Source: an uncultured Clostridia bacterium
Lineage (GTDB): Bacteria > Bacillota > Clostridia > UMGS1883
Assembly (NCBI GenBank): GCA_947626145.1
Contig: CANQRB010000002.1
Coordinates: 318,339-382,338 of the forward strand
DNA length: 64,000 bases
Direction of reading: 5' to 3'
Shown: positions 31,409 through 40,551 of the stretch, piece after piece
How the letters are laid out: every line of letters starts with the position of its first letter
How positions within the stretch are numbered: the first letter of the stretch is position 1
Notes under the pieces: generated by a model
Seen by the model: only the letters and a program-made list of their open reading frames with translations
What the model was told of the DNA's origin: nothing
Database searches by the model: none
Program-made: the position numbers and the translations under genes

Positions 31409-33130
31409 ATGAAAAAATTTTTGTCTGTACTTTTGGTTTTGTCAATGCTCTGCGCGCTGACGCCGGCATTCGCGGCGGCGTCCTTCACCGACGTATCCGG
31501 CCACTGGGCCGAGGGTGCCATTAATGCCATGGCCGAGGCCGGAGCGGTGGACGGTTACCCTGACGGCACATTCAGGCCCGACGAGCCGGTGACAAGGGCG
31601 GAGTTTGCAAAAATAATTACCGAGTATTTTGACCTGCCCGCCAGCGATTACGGCTGGTATGTATTTGACGACGTGGACGGGGCCGACTGGTACGCCCCCT
31701 ATGTCGTGAATTACAAGGTGCTTGTTTTTGACGGATTTAAGGATTGGCCCGACCCACGGCTGGGCGAAAACTACGGTGTCGCCTTTGAAGCCGAGGCGCC
31801 CGTCACCCGTATAGAGGCGGCTTTGCCCCTGCTCGCCTGCGGCTGCCGGGAAAAGCTGGACGAGTCCATGGGTCGGTATGAAGAACTGTCTGACGCGTTC
31901 TCGGCTTTGGCGGCTGAAGCGGCGAAATATACAGACTTTGAGGATTTGGGCAGTGAAAACGGCAGCAGCCTGTGGCTCGCGGCGGCTCTGGCTTCCTCCG
32001 CCGGACTGATGACCGGCGACGGCGAAGGGCGGTTCCGTCCCTGGGACGGACTGAGCCGGGCGGAGCTTTGCACCCTGCTGACCAGATGCTCCAAGGATGT
32101 TAACGACTATATAGTGGAGGAGATCTCGGATTACAATATAAGACTCAATAGGCTGGCGGACTTCATGTCCGAGGAAAAAAAGACCGACGCCGACCGTGAG
32201 ACCGTCGCCACGATATGCGGCACGGACGTCAGCCTTGCAGACTACAATTACATATATAATATTTGGGCCGCGTTGTATGAGGACGATTACGGCGAGGACT
32301 GGGCGAGCCGGCCCTGCGATATGTACGGAGCGGCTCACGAAGGTTATACCCTGGGAAACGCGGCCCGTGCGGAGACTCTGTCCGCTCTGGGAGGGCTGGT
32401 GTGCGCGGCCCGGGAGGCCGCCGAATACGGCTGGGACAGTCCATCCTTAAAATATACGGCGGCGGAAGAAATGTACACATATATAAATACAGAATATGAC
32501 AGTTTGGACGAGCATAGGGCGGAACTGGAGAATATCGGCTCCTCTTTGTACGCCGAGGAAAAATACGAGTATATGTGTGCGCTGATGTATATGCTTGAGG
32601 AATCGTACATCATGCCCGGCGGCCTATATTATGCCACGCCGGAGGAGGTAGTGCAAAATTACCTTAAGGCCGGTCATGTGCTCATCCTTGCTGACGGCGA
32701 CACCGACGACGCCGAGGCAAAGGCAAGGGCCGAGGAGGTTATCGCCCGTCTTGACGCCGGGGAGGATATGCGGACCCTCATTGATGAGTGCGGCGAGGAT
32801 CCCGGCATGAGGAACCGTGACTACTATATGTTCACCGAGGGCGACATGGTGGACGAGTTCTATGAGGGGACAAAGGCCCTTGAGCCCGGCCAATATTCCA
32901 AGGAGCCCGTCAAGACCGACTACGGCTATCACGTTATTTACCGCCTGCCCATTACCGGCGACGAACCGGAGATAGAGGAACTTAGGGAGGAGCTGTCGTA
33001 CAAAAAATTCGATGCCCTTGTGGATGAATGGATGACCGAAATATGCGGGAATATCGGGATAAAAAGTGACGCGGCGGGGATAACGCCCGAGGATATCCGG
33101 CTTATTTCACTCTTGTATTCGCGTGATTAA
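31409..33130 (+). CDS. SLH-anchored parvulin-type foldase 2
   Basis: This 573-residue tandem paralogue of the preceding gene has a signal peptide and first SLH repeat nearly identical even in nucleotides. The later SLH repeats and the chaperone region are diverged. The parvulin domain (GHVLILADG, ARAEEVIARLDAGEDM, EPVKTDYGYHVIYRLP) keeps the conserved pattern and is followed by a C-terminal extension of about 40 residues not seen in copy 1. GGAGG precedes the ATG at 31409. The two copies probably serve different clients or arose by recent duplication with homogenised 5' ends. Confidence 0.87.
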   Translation: MKKFLSVLLVLSMLCALTPAFAAASFTDVSGHWAEGAINAMAEAGAVDGYPDGTFRPDEPVTRAEFAKIITEYFDLPASDYGWYVFDDVDGADWYAPYVVNYKVLVFDGFKDWPDPRLGENYGVAFEAEAPVTRIEAALPLLACGCREKLDESMGRYEELSDAFSALAAEAAKYTDFEDLGSENGSSLWLAAALASSAGLMTGDGEGRFRPWDGLSRAELCTLLTRCSKDVNDYIVEEISDYNIRLNRLADFMSEEKKTDADRETVATICGTDVSLADYNYIYNIWAALYEDDYGEDWASRPCDMYGAAHEGYTLGNAARAETLSALGGLVCAAREAAEYGWDSPSLKYTAAEEMYTYINTEYDSLDEHRAELENIGSSLYAEEKYEYMCALMYMLEESYIMPGGLYYATPEEVVQNYLKAGHVLILADGDTDDAEAKARAEEVIARLDAGEDMRTLIDECGEDPGMRNRDYYMFTEGDMVDEFYEGTKALEPGQYSKEPVKTDYGYHVIYRLPITGDEPEIEELREELSYKKFDALVDEWMTEICGNIGIKSDAAGITPEDIRLISLLYSRD

Positions 33131-33172
33131 CGGCGGGAAAACAATATTTATATGAACAGGGAGATGTATGAA

Positions 33173-34339
33173 ATGAAGAAATTTTTGACGTTGATTTTGA
33201 CCTTTGCGATGCTCTGCACGCTGACGCCGGCCTATGCGGCGTCCTTCACCGACACCGCCGGCCACTGGGCCGGGGCGGATATCGAGGCCATGGCCGCCGC
33301 CGGAGTTGTGAACGGCTATGACGACGGCTCCTTCCGCCCCGACGCTCCCGTGACAAGGGCGGAGTTCGCCAAAATTCTGACCGAGCTTTACGGCCTGCCC
33401 ACGGGCGATTACGGCTGGTATTTTTACGGCGACGTGGAGCCCGGCCAGTGGTACACCCCCTATGTGCCGGCCTATTGTGTGCTGGTGGATCTGCCCCTGG
33501 CCGGAATGTGCGATTACTTTGGATGGCCCAGGAGCTGGGGCGATGATTATTTCTATGACTTTGCCCCTCAGCGGCCTCTGACCCGCATCGAGGCGGCTCA
33601 GGCTTTGGATTACATCACGGGCAGCATAGAGGATGAGGAGATGTACGATTTCCTCATAGAGTTGGGCTTAAGCACCGCCGACAGCCCGGACTATGCGGAC
33701 AATCCGGGCATATCCCTTCTGGCGGGCAGCGTTATGTTCAAGCAGCTCATGAACGGCGACGATCAGGATCGCTTCCGCCCCTATGACACCATCAGCCGGG
33801 CCGAGGTCTGCACCCTTCTGAACCGTGCCGTAAACGCCTATGACCTCGATGACATCGCTTACATGGACGTACAGAGCGCCGTTGACGCTCTGGCGGAAGC
33901 ATACTTTGAGGAGGAAGGCGGCGGCTATTTTGACGGCGTAACCGCCGGCGGCGATTTTTCCGACTGGGCCCTGGAGGTGCTCGATCTGGTCAACGCCGAG
34001 CGCGCTAAGGAGGGGGCTGCTCCTCTCGAGCTGGACGCCGACCTCTGCGCCGTGGCCCAGCTTCACAGCAACGACATGGTGGCCCGGGGCTTTTTCGACC
34101 ACTACAACCCTGACGGCCTGTCCCCCTTTGACCGCATGAGCGCTTACGGCATCAGATATATGGCCGCCGGTGAAAATATCGCCGCCGGTCAGCGGTCGCC
34201 CGAGGCCGTCATGAACAGCTGGATGAATTCCCCCGGCCACCGGAGCAATATCCTCAATCCAAGCTACAAAAAAATGGGCATTGCCTGGGCCGATGGCGGC
34301 GACTACGGAATTTACTGGACACAGTGCTTCACAGATTAA
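33173..34339 (+). CDS. SLH-anchored CAP/SCP domain protein
   Basis: This 388-residue exported protein has a signal peptide and three SLH repeats (FTDTAGHWAGADIEAMAAAG and following). A CAP (SCP/PR1) domain covers the last 125 residues: LDLVNAERAKEGAAPLELD, QLHSNDMVARGFFDHYNP, AGENIAAG, NSWMNSPGHRSNILNP. The His and Glu of the CAP cavity are present. The function of bacterial CAP proteins is poorly known. I prefer the ATG at 33173, since AGGGAG lies 11 bp upstream, over the ATG at 33152. It ends the three-gene SLH cluster. Confidence 0.87.
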   Translation: MKKFLTLILTFAMLCTLTPAYAASFTDTAGHWAGADIEAMAAAGVVNGYDDGSFRPDAPVTRAEFAKILTELYGLPTGDYGWYFYGDVEPGQWYTPYVPAYCVLVDLPLAGMCDYFGWPRSWGDDYFYDFAPQRPLTRIEAAQALDYITGSIEDEEMYDFLIELGLSTADSPDYADNPGISLLAGSVMFKQLMNGDDQDRFRPYDTISRAEVCTLLNRAVNAYDLDDIAYMDVQSAVDALAEAYFEEEGGGYFDGVTAGGDFSDWALEVLDLVNAERAKEGAAPLELDADLCAVAQLHSNDMVARGFFDHYNPDGLSPFDRMSAYGIRYMAAGENIAAGQRSPEAVMNSWMNSPGHRSNILNPSYKKMGIAWADGGDYGIYWTQCFTD

Positions 34340-34378
34340 TTGAACGGAATTAATTTTGCAAAAGAATTTTGAAATTGC

Positions 34379-34407
34379 TTGACATACTGCCCCTGAAATG
34401 ATATAAT
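34379..34407 (+). promoter_or_regulatory. Promoter of the CotH gene
   Basis: TTGACA and TATAAT are 17 bp apart, a consensus promoter about 45 bp before the start codon. Confidence 0.9.
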
Positions 34408-34454
34408 TGTGTTAAAGTAAGATGCAATAATTATATCATTTTGGGGGTGTATTT

Positions 34455-37400
34455 ATGAAGAAATTTTTAGCGGCAGTCATAACCCTCTGTATGGCTTTGA
34501 CGGTGATGCCGGCGATCAGCCTTGCGGCGGAGACGGTCAGCATAGGCACGGCCGAAGAGCTCATGCAATATTTTGAACAGCTGCGCGGCGGCGTTCAGAA
34601 TAACGCTGTGCTTACGGCTGACATCGACCTGTCGGGCTATCTGTCCGTTGACAACCCCATGCGGCCCATACCTGTCTTTGAAGCAGTGTTTGACGGCGCT
34701 CTCCACAGCGTTAAGGGACTTCACATAGGCTCGGCCGAAAGCGCCGCTCTCTTTGTTGAGCTTGGCGGAACGGTCATGAACGTGAGCCTTGAGGGCACCG
34801 TGGCGGCGGAAGAGGCCGCCGGAATAGCCGTCAGCAGCAGGGGCACGATCTCTCACGTCAAAACGGTAATGAACGTTTTCGGCCGTACAAGGGCCGCCGG
34901 AATGGTGCTGACAAATACCGGTGTAATTGTCGGCAGCGACAGCCGCGGCGACGTGAAGATAACCGAAAACAACAGCCTTGCGGCGGGCATCGCCTGCGTG
35001 AACAGCGGTATAATTTCCGGCTGCGCCAATTACAGCACCGTGGCCGGCAGAACCCTTGACGGCGGCGCCAAATTTGCCGGCGGCATATGCGCCTTTTCCA
35101 CCGGAACGGTTACCGGCTGCGCCAACGCCGGAGAAGTTTCCGGCGGAGATATGGAGGACACCGGTAATGAGAATTACACCGCCAACATCAGCTCCGCCAC
35201 CGGAGTGGGCGGCGCCGGCGGTATCGTCGGCGTGGCCGAGGGTGCGGGCAAAATTGAAAATTGCGTGAACAGCGGCCTCGTCAGCGGCGACGGTATAATC
35301 AACGTTGGCGGCATCGCCGGATTCAGCGCCCAGACCGTGACGGATGTGACCAATTACGGCGAGGTGGCCGCATATACTCATAACGACGAGGCGGCGGATA
35401 AGAACGAGGCGGCGTCCACCGGCGGTATAGCCGGTATGGCGAGGGCCGCCGTTGAAAACGCCCGTAACTTTGGCCGTATTTTCGGCGACACCCGCACGGG
35501 CGGCATCGTCGGCACTGGCAGCGACACTAAAAACAGCGTGAATTACGGCCGTATCGAGGGCACCGACACTCAGGGCGGAATTGCCGGCGAGGTGAACGGC
35601 CTGGCCTACGGCTGCACCAATTATGGAGAGATACACGGCAGCGAGGACCGTACCGGCGGCGTCGCCGGTAAGCTCGGCTCCGGCAGCATAGAGCTTTGCG
35701 CCAACATGGGCGTGGTTTCCGGCGCGGAAAACAGGGAGCTTACCTCGAACTACACCGGCGGCATTGTGGGCCGCATGGACGAGGGAGCCGCCGGACTGAA
35801 GAATGTGTACGGCACCGTTGAAATTTCGGCCCCCTACGGCTCCGCCGGAGGAGCGGGCTGCAAGCTCAACACCGACCTCAGCGGCTTTATCATCAATCTC
35901 GGGCCGCACAATATTGACGGCTCTCAGGGCAACCGCCACTTTGAAGACGCCAACTTCTATTGGCGTGACAACAAGTGGGGCGAGGACAAATGGCCCGAAA
36001 ATATTGTCGATCTGCTTAATGCCGGAGACGATGTTTGGGTAATGGGCCCTGACGGCTATCCTGTTTTCGCAAAGGATACGCTTTCCGACGGCACCGTTCA
36101 TGTGCGGAGCGCCGAAGAGCTCAGGAACGCTCTGGCCAACGAGGCGGCGATGAACGTCGTTGTTGACGGTGTAATTGATGTTGACGGGGACGTCAGCGTT
36201 GTCGGCGGCAAAACTCTGTCCGGCAGCCAGCTCAGGCTGAACGGCGGCAGCCTTGTCATGGCGGCCTGGGGCGAGTTTAATCTCGGCAATATCAGCATCC
36301 GCACCTCCGGCGCTCCGGCTGTGCGTGTGAACGGAACCTTAAACATAAAGGGAATAGTCGATACAAACGCTTCGATTATTGGCGAAACCGGCGTGATATA
36401 TGATGTGGACGGTATAATCCTCAACGGCGGAGAGAATGCCGCCGGGCCGGACATAACCATCAGCGACTCCACCGGACTTTACTATGTGCGCCCCTATCGC
36501 AGGGACGGCATGAGCTTCTATAATTACGTTCCCGAGGATGCGGCGGTGGTTGCCGGAATTGCGGCCCTTGCCGCCGACAATCCCTCACTGGCCTTTGATG
36601 TGTACGCCGTTGTAAGGGGCGGCGCGGCACAGCTGTTCCTTCCCGGCACGGCAAATCTCGCTTCGGTCACCTTTACCGGCGTCAACGGTGACGGGCTGCC
36701 CGTTCAGGACAAAAAGTGGACCGCCGATCTTTCCGGCGGAAAGACCTACGGCCCTGTCCGTATCGGCGGCTTTGACTATACGGTGTCCGCCTTACAGTCG
36801 TCGCTGCCCGCTCTTTCCTTTAACATTGATGAGAGCTTTGGCACCATCGCCGCCATGAACACCTCGACGGATCACTCCGTCAAGTGCTACGGCAGCGCCG
36901 ATATCTATGTTCCCGAGGCCTTGAAGGCTCAGAAGGGCTGGACTGACATCAGCAGCCTTGACTATCAGGACAAGGATCCCGACAAATCTCCCGGAACCAT
37001 GGAGATAAAGGGCAGGGGCAACAGCACCTGGGTGGCCGACCTCACCACCAAAAAGCCCTATCAGTTCAAGTTCGAGAAAAAAGTGGACGTTCTCGGCATG
37101 GGCGAGAGCAAGACATGGGTCATTCTGAAAAACGACGAGAGATACATAATCAACAAGCTGGCCTTTGACCTCGGTCTGGAAATGGGCCTGGAAAACTCCT
37201 CTCACAGCGAGTTTGTGGACGTGTTCATGAACGGCGAATACCTCGGCAATTATCTGCTCTGCGAAAAGGTAGAGGTGGGCAAGAGCCGTGTCAATGTTTC
37301 CGATTTGGACGACGAGTACGAGGCCAACGGCAACAGCGTCGAGGGTCTTGACCTCACCGGCGGCTACCTGCTGGAGATAGACAACTGGGACGGCGACGCC

Positions 37401-38081
37401 GTACAGATTCAGTATGATCCGGACAATGACGGAGTGAACGACACCGTTGTTTCCATCAAGTCGCCGGAGGATCTGGCCGTGACCGCCTCCGCCGATGCGG
37501 ATAACCCATACAGCTATATTTACAACTATGTCACCGATTTCCTTGACGCGGTCTATGGCGACGGCATCATGTCCGACGGCAGGAGCTACCTTGACCACAT
37601 CGACAAGGACAGCTTTGTGAAGTATTTCCTGCATCAGGAATTCCTGCGCAATAAGGACTGCGGCATCGGCAGCACCTATCTTTACAAGGATAAGGACGGC
37701 ATCGATCCGCTGCTTTACGCCGGCCCGCTCTGGGACAACGACCGTGCGATTTCCAGCTGGACCTATGACGAGTGGACAATGAGGACCGTCACCCGTCCGC
37801 CGAACGGTTCGGTAGCCCTGTACAATCAGCTTAGCCGTCGGCCCGACTTTGCCGCCCTTGTAGTTGACTACTATCGGAACTCCGATGTCAGGACGGTGTT
37901 CGCCAACGCCTACAGGCACATTGAGGACTATAACGCCTATGCGGGCTCGTCCTTCGCCATGGACGCCCTTCGCTGGGACATCACCGTCAACAACGAGTGG
38001 ATGATAGATATACTCAGGAAGCGGGCGGAGTGGTTCGACGCCAATTATCAGGAGCTGCTCACTCTGGCGCAGTCAGAATAA
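34455..38081 (+). CDS. Secreted beta-helix/GLUG repeat protein with CotH kinase domain
   Basis: This 1208-residue protein has a signal peptide (MKKFLAAVITLCMALTVMPA). Residues about 100-470 form repeats of about 20-30 residues with GGIAG or GGIVG and CANxGxVSG patterns, as in GLUG or pectate-lyase-like helices. The C-terminal third is a CotH domain: KGRGNSTW near 852, then KNDERYIINKLAFDLG, FMNGEYLGNYLLCEKV, and a late AGPLWDNDRAISSW. CotH proteins are atypical kinases; spore-coat CotH phosphorylates coat proteins, and extracellular forms are common in cellulolytic Clostridia. GGGGGTG precedes the ATG. It is monocistronic. Confidence 0.87.
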   Translation: MKKFLAAVITLCMALTVMPAISLAAETVSIGTAEELMQYFEQLRGGVQNNAVLTADIDLSGYLSVDNPMRPIPVFEAVFDGALHSVKGLHIGSAESAALFVELGGTVMNVSLEGTVAAEEAAGIAVSSRGTISHVKTVMNVFGRTRAAGMVLTNTGVIVGSDSRGDVKITENNSLAAGIACVNSGIISGCANYSTVAGRTLDGGAKFAGGICAFSTGTVTGCANAGEVSGGDMEDTGNENYTANISSATGVGGAGGIVGVAEGAGKIENCVNSGLVSGDGIINVGGIAGFSAQTVTDVTNYGEVAAYTHNDEAADKNEAASTGGIAGMARAAVENARNFGRIFGDTRTGGIVGTGSDTKNSVNYGRIEGTDTQGGIAGEVNGLAYGCTNYGEIHGSEDRTGGVAGKLGSGSIELCANMGVVSGAENRELTSNYTGGIVGRMDEGAAGLKNVYGTVEISAPYGSAGGAGCKLNTDLSGFIINLGPHNIDGSQGNRHFEDANFYWRDNKWGEDKWPENIVDLLNAGDDVWVMGPDGYPVFAKDTLSDGTVHVRSAEELRNALANEAAMNVVVDGVIDVDGDVSVVGGKTLSGSQLRLNGGSLVMAAWGEFNLGNISIRTSGAPAVRVNGTLNIKGIVDTNASIIGETGVIYDVDGIILNGGENAAGPDITISDSTGLYYVRPYRRDGMSFYNYVPEDAAVVAGIAALAADNPSLAFDVYAVVRGGAAQLFLPGTANLASVTFTGVNGDGLPVQDKKWTADLSGGKTYGPVRIGGFDYTVSALQSSLPALSFNIDESFGTIAAMNTSTDHSVKCYGSADIYVPEALKAQKGWTDISSLDYQDKDPDKSPGTMEIKGRGNSTWVADLTTKKPYQFKFEKKVDVLGMGESKTWVILKNDERYIINKLAFDLGLEMGLENSSHSEFVDVFMNGEYLGNYLLCEKVEVGKSRVNVSDLDDEYEANGNSVEGLDLTGGYLLEIDNWDGDAVQIQYDPDNDGVNDTVVSIKSPEDLAVTASADADNPYSYIYNYVTDFLDAVYGDGIMSDGRSYLDHIDKDSFVKYFLHQEFLRNKDCGIGSTYLYKDKDGIDPLLYAGPLWDNDRAISSWTYDEWTMRTVTRPPNGSVALYNQLSRRPDFAALVVDYYRNSDVRTVFANAYRHIEDYNAYAGSSFAMDALRWDITVNNEWMIDILRKRAEWFDANYQELLTLAQSE

Positions 38082-38134
38082 AAAATTGGCTCTACGTTAG
38101 GAATAGCGGTATAAAATCCTGCAAAGAATTTACG

Positions 38135-38166
38135 AAACAGGTTTCGGCCAAGGCCGAGGCCTGTTT
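38135..38166 (+). terminator. Terminator of the CotH gene
   Basis: The outer stem AAACAGG with CCTGTTT and inner stem CGGCC with GGCCG are followed by T, 50 bp after the stop codon. Confidence 0.75.
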
Positions 38167-38221
38167 TTATATGAACCGTCAGCTTGTTTGCGGCTGTTTC
38201 AATGTTTTTTATGATTGCCCC

Positions 38222-38250
38222 TTGAAAATCGAGAGTTTCTGTTGTATAAT
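38222..38250 (+). promoter_or_regulatory. Promoter of the LytTR two-component operon
   Basis: TTGAAA and TATAAT are 17 bp apart, about 100 bp before the response-regulator gene. Confidence 0.7.
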
Positions 38251-38349
38251 TATTTGCAGAGAGTATGTTCATTTCCTCTGTTTATAGTATAGAACCGAAA
38301 AATATCGTAAAACCGTTATATATTATAACATAAAGTTAGGAGGGTGATT

Positions 38350-39069
38350 ATGGCAAAGCTGCTTCTGGCAATATGTGATGATGATCATTTTGACCTGCGA
38401 ACAGAAAAAGAGTTAATATGTGATGTCCTCTCAAGTAAAAATATAGAGACGGAAGTGGACACTTTTGCAAGCGCGGAAGCTTTACTTAATTCCAATAAAA
38501 GATATCCGATTGTAATACTTGATATAGAAATGAACGGCATAAATGGCATATCGACCGCGGAGGCGCTGCATAAGAGATGTCCGGGCTGTCTGATATTCTT
38601 TGTTACCAATCACGAAAAATATATGGATGAAGCGTTAAACAAGCACGCTTTTAGATTTTGGACAAAACCGATAGACCCATACAGACTGAGTTACGGTATT
38701 GTTTCGGCGATCAGGGAAATAAAGAACAGGCAAAGCTTTATAAAAATAAACGTAAATAAAAAACCGGTAAGTGTACTGTGCAGTAAAATCATTTACGCCT
38801 ACACCGAAAATCGCGTGTGTAAGATTATTACAGCCGATGAAGAGATAGTGACTAAAGATACATTTAAAAGCGTTAAAGAGCAGCTTACAATGGACTTCTT
38901 TTGTGATGTTCATGCCAGCTATTGTGTAAATATGAACTTTGTAGTCGGATATTCGTCCACGTTTGTTTTATGCCAGTGTAATGGCACAAAGTACAAAATC
39001 GATATGTCAAAAAGGAAATCTTCAGAGTTTCAGAAAAGGTTCACCGAGTGGTCCGGAGGAACGGTATGA
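38350..39069 (+). CDS. LytTR family response regulator
   Basis: This 239-residue regulator has an N-terminal receiver: acidic pocket CDDDH at 9-13, phosphoacceptor Asp58 in VILDIEMNG, and conserved Lys in WTKPIDP. A C-terminal LytTR DNA-binding domain spans about residues 130-237. It resembles AgrA/VirR-type regulators that control surface proteins, competence or virulence. AGGAGGG lies 6 bp before the ATG at 38350. Its stop codon overlaps the start of the kinase gene. The two genes are markedly AT-richer than their neighbours. Confidence 0.9.
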   Translation: MAKLLLAICDDDHFDLRTEKELICDVLSSKNIETEVDTFASAEALLNSNKRYPIVILDIEMNGINGISTAEALHKRCPGCLIFFVTNHEKYMDEALNKHAFRFWTKPIDPYRLSYGIVSAIREIKNRQSFIKINVNKKPVSVLCSKIIYAYTENRVCKIITADEEIVTKDTFKSVKEQLTMDFFCDVHASYCVNMNFVVGYSSTFVLCQCNGTKYKIDMSKRKSSEFQKRFTEWSGGTV

Positions 39070-40334
39070 GAATTGATACTGGATTGGTTTTAGGTATTCT
39101 GCTGGAATATCTGCTTATGTTATACTTTGCAAATACCACCTTCTATCCAAAGACAGGCTATATTAAAAGCGGAGTTATTTCTTTTGCCGGTTATGCCATA
39201 CTTTTTGCCGTAAACACGGCCGGATATCCGGCTGTGGCAATAACGGTGTTTTTTATAATTAACTATTTGTGCATAATATTGGGATATAATGTCAATTCAA
39301 AGACGGCGGTGTACAGCAGTCTGTTGTTGGATGTTCTGTCAGTTATAAGTGAATATGTTGTCCTCATTATAATGAAAATAAGTTATAATTTTACCGCTCC
39401 GACAGTCATCTCTCCGCATCAATCTTTTGTGCTTACCGTAACAAGTAAGTTGATTTACTTTGTCTGCCTTGTTCTTATAAAGAAGATCAGGAAAAAGCAA
39501 AAAAACTCCGATGATGATGAACCGCTTTTATTATTGGTTCTGGTGCCGATTACCACAATAATTTGTCTAACTGTAATGATGCACATGGATGTAGAGATAA
39601 AAGCTTTTGAGGTAATTTGTATATCTATGCTGATAATGAATATAATGGTATTTGCTGTAGATGAGATTATCAGATTGAGAAACAGGGAATTAAAGTTTCT
39701 TCGGGAGGAAAACAGCAAAAATCAGCTTTACGCGGCAGAATGTGGATTTATTTCCGCTCAATACGAGAGTATACATATTTTAAAGCACGATTTAAAGAAG
39801 CATCTTGGCATTTTAAAGGAGCTGATAAAAACAAACTCTCAGGAAGCGCAGGCATATATACAGCATTTATTGAAGGAACAAAGCGAAATAAATTATGAGA
39901 AATATACAAATAATGCCGTTTTAAATATTCTGTTGTCACAAAAGCTGCAGGAGTGTAAAGACAAGGAGATAAAACTGCAAATTACTGTAAAATACAGCAA
40001 ATATGATTTTTTGTCCGATGTTGACACGGTGGCAATATTTTCAAACCTTATTGACAACGCCATAGAATCGTGCGAACGCTCTGACGAAAAAAGCATTTTC
40101 ATTGATTTGTATGCCGCAAACAACATATTTCCGTCGGTCAAAATTGAGAACAGCGCGGACTCTGCGCCTGTAATTCTCAACAATGTATTCAGAACGCAAA
40201 AAGAACATGGGGAACTCCATGGCTTTGGAATTAAAAGTATAAATAAAGCAATAAAGAAATATAAAGGAAACTTGTTTTTTTCTTATGACGATAAAAATAA
40301 GTTCTTTAGAATGGTGATAATACTAAATACGTAG
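39066..40334 (+). CDS. GHKL sensor histidine kinase (AgrC-like)
   Basis: This 422-residue membrane kinase has five or six N-terminal membrane segments (residues about 5-205) and almost no extracellular domain. The H box follows (HILKHDLKKHLGILK), then an N box (FSNLIDNAIESCERS) and a G box (HGFGIKSINKAIKKYKG). This is the HPK10/AgrC layout, which often senses peptides. No agrB or agrD pair is next to it. It overlaps the regulator by 4 bp (ATGA). The in-frame start at 39048 has no ribosome site. Confidence 0.9.
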   Translation: MRIDTGLVLGILLEYLLMLYFANTTFYPKTGYIKSGVISFAGYAILFAVNTAGYPAVAITVFFIINYLCIILGYNVNSKTAVYSSLLLDVLSVISEYVVLIIMKISYNFTAPTVISPHQSFVLTVTSKLIYFVCLVLIKKIRKKQKNSDDDEPLLLLVLVPITTIICLTVMMHMDVEIKAFEVICISMLIMNIMVFAVDEIIRLRNRELKFLREENSKNQLYAAECGFISAQYESIHILKHDLKKHLGILKELIKTNSQEAQAYIQHLLKEQSEINYEKYTNNAVLNILLSQKLQECKDKEIKLQITVKYSKYDFLSDVDTVAIFSNLIDNAIESCERSDEKSIFIDLYAANNIFPSVKIENSADSAPVILNNVFRTQKEHGELHGFGIKSINKAIKKYKGNLFFSYDDKNKFFRMVIILNT

Positions 40335-40411
40335 AGGCCGTAAAAAATGGCGCAGACCGTTCAAGGGACAGAAGTCTTTAATTAAGGCAAATTTATGTAT
40401 TGATGTGGAAT

Positions 40412-40446
40412 AACCGCCTTTTTACAAAAAGACGGTTTTTCTTTTT
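40412..40446 (+). terminator. Terminator of the two-component operon
   Basis: The stem AACCG-CTTTTT with AAAAAG-CGGTT (one internal mismatch) is followed by T-rich sequence. Confidence 0.75.
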
Positions 40447-40478
40447 ATAAACCCCTTTTGCCGGCCCTGAAATAGGGC

Positions 40479-40507
40479 TTGCTTTTTTGCAGAATATGTG
40501 GTATAAT
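40479..40507 (+). promoter_or_regulatory. Promoter of tgt
   Basis: TTGCTT and TATAAT are 17 bp apart, 45 bp before the tgt start codon. Confidence 0.7.
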
Positions 40508-40551
40508 CTGTTATAAATAAATTACGGTTTTATCTCATAAGGAGATTTTTT

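Noticed and set aside
37862-37885. CTATCGGAACTCCGATG, resembling the arms of the invertible sites
   Set aside because: It lies inside the CotH coding sequence, has a different spacing and has no inverted partner nearby.
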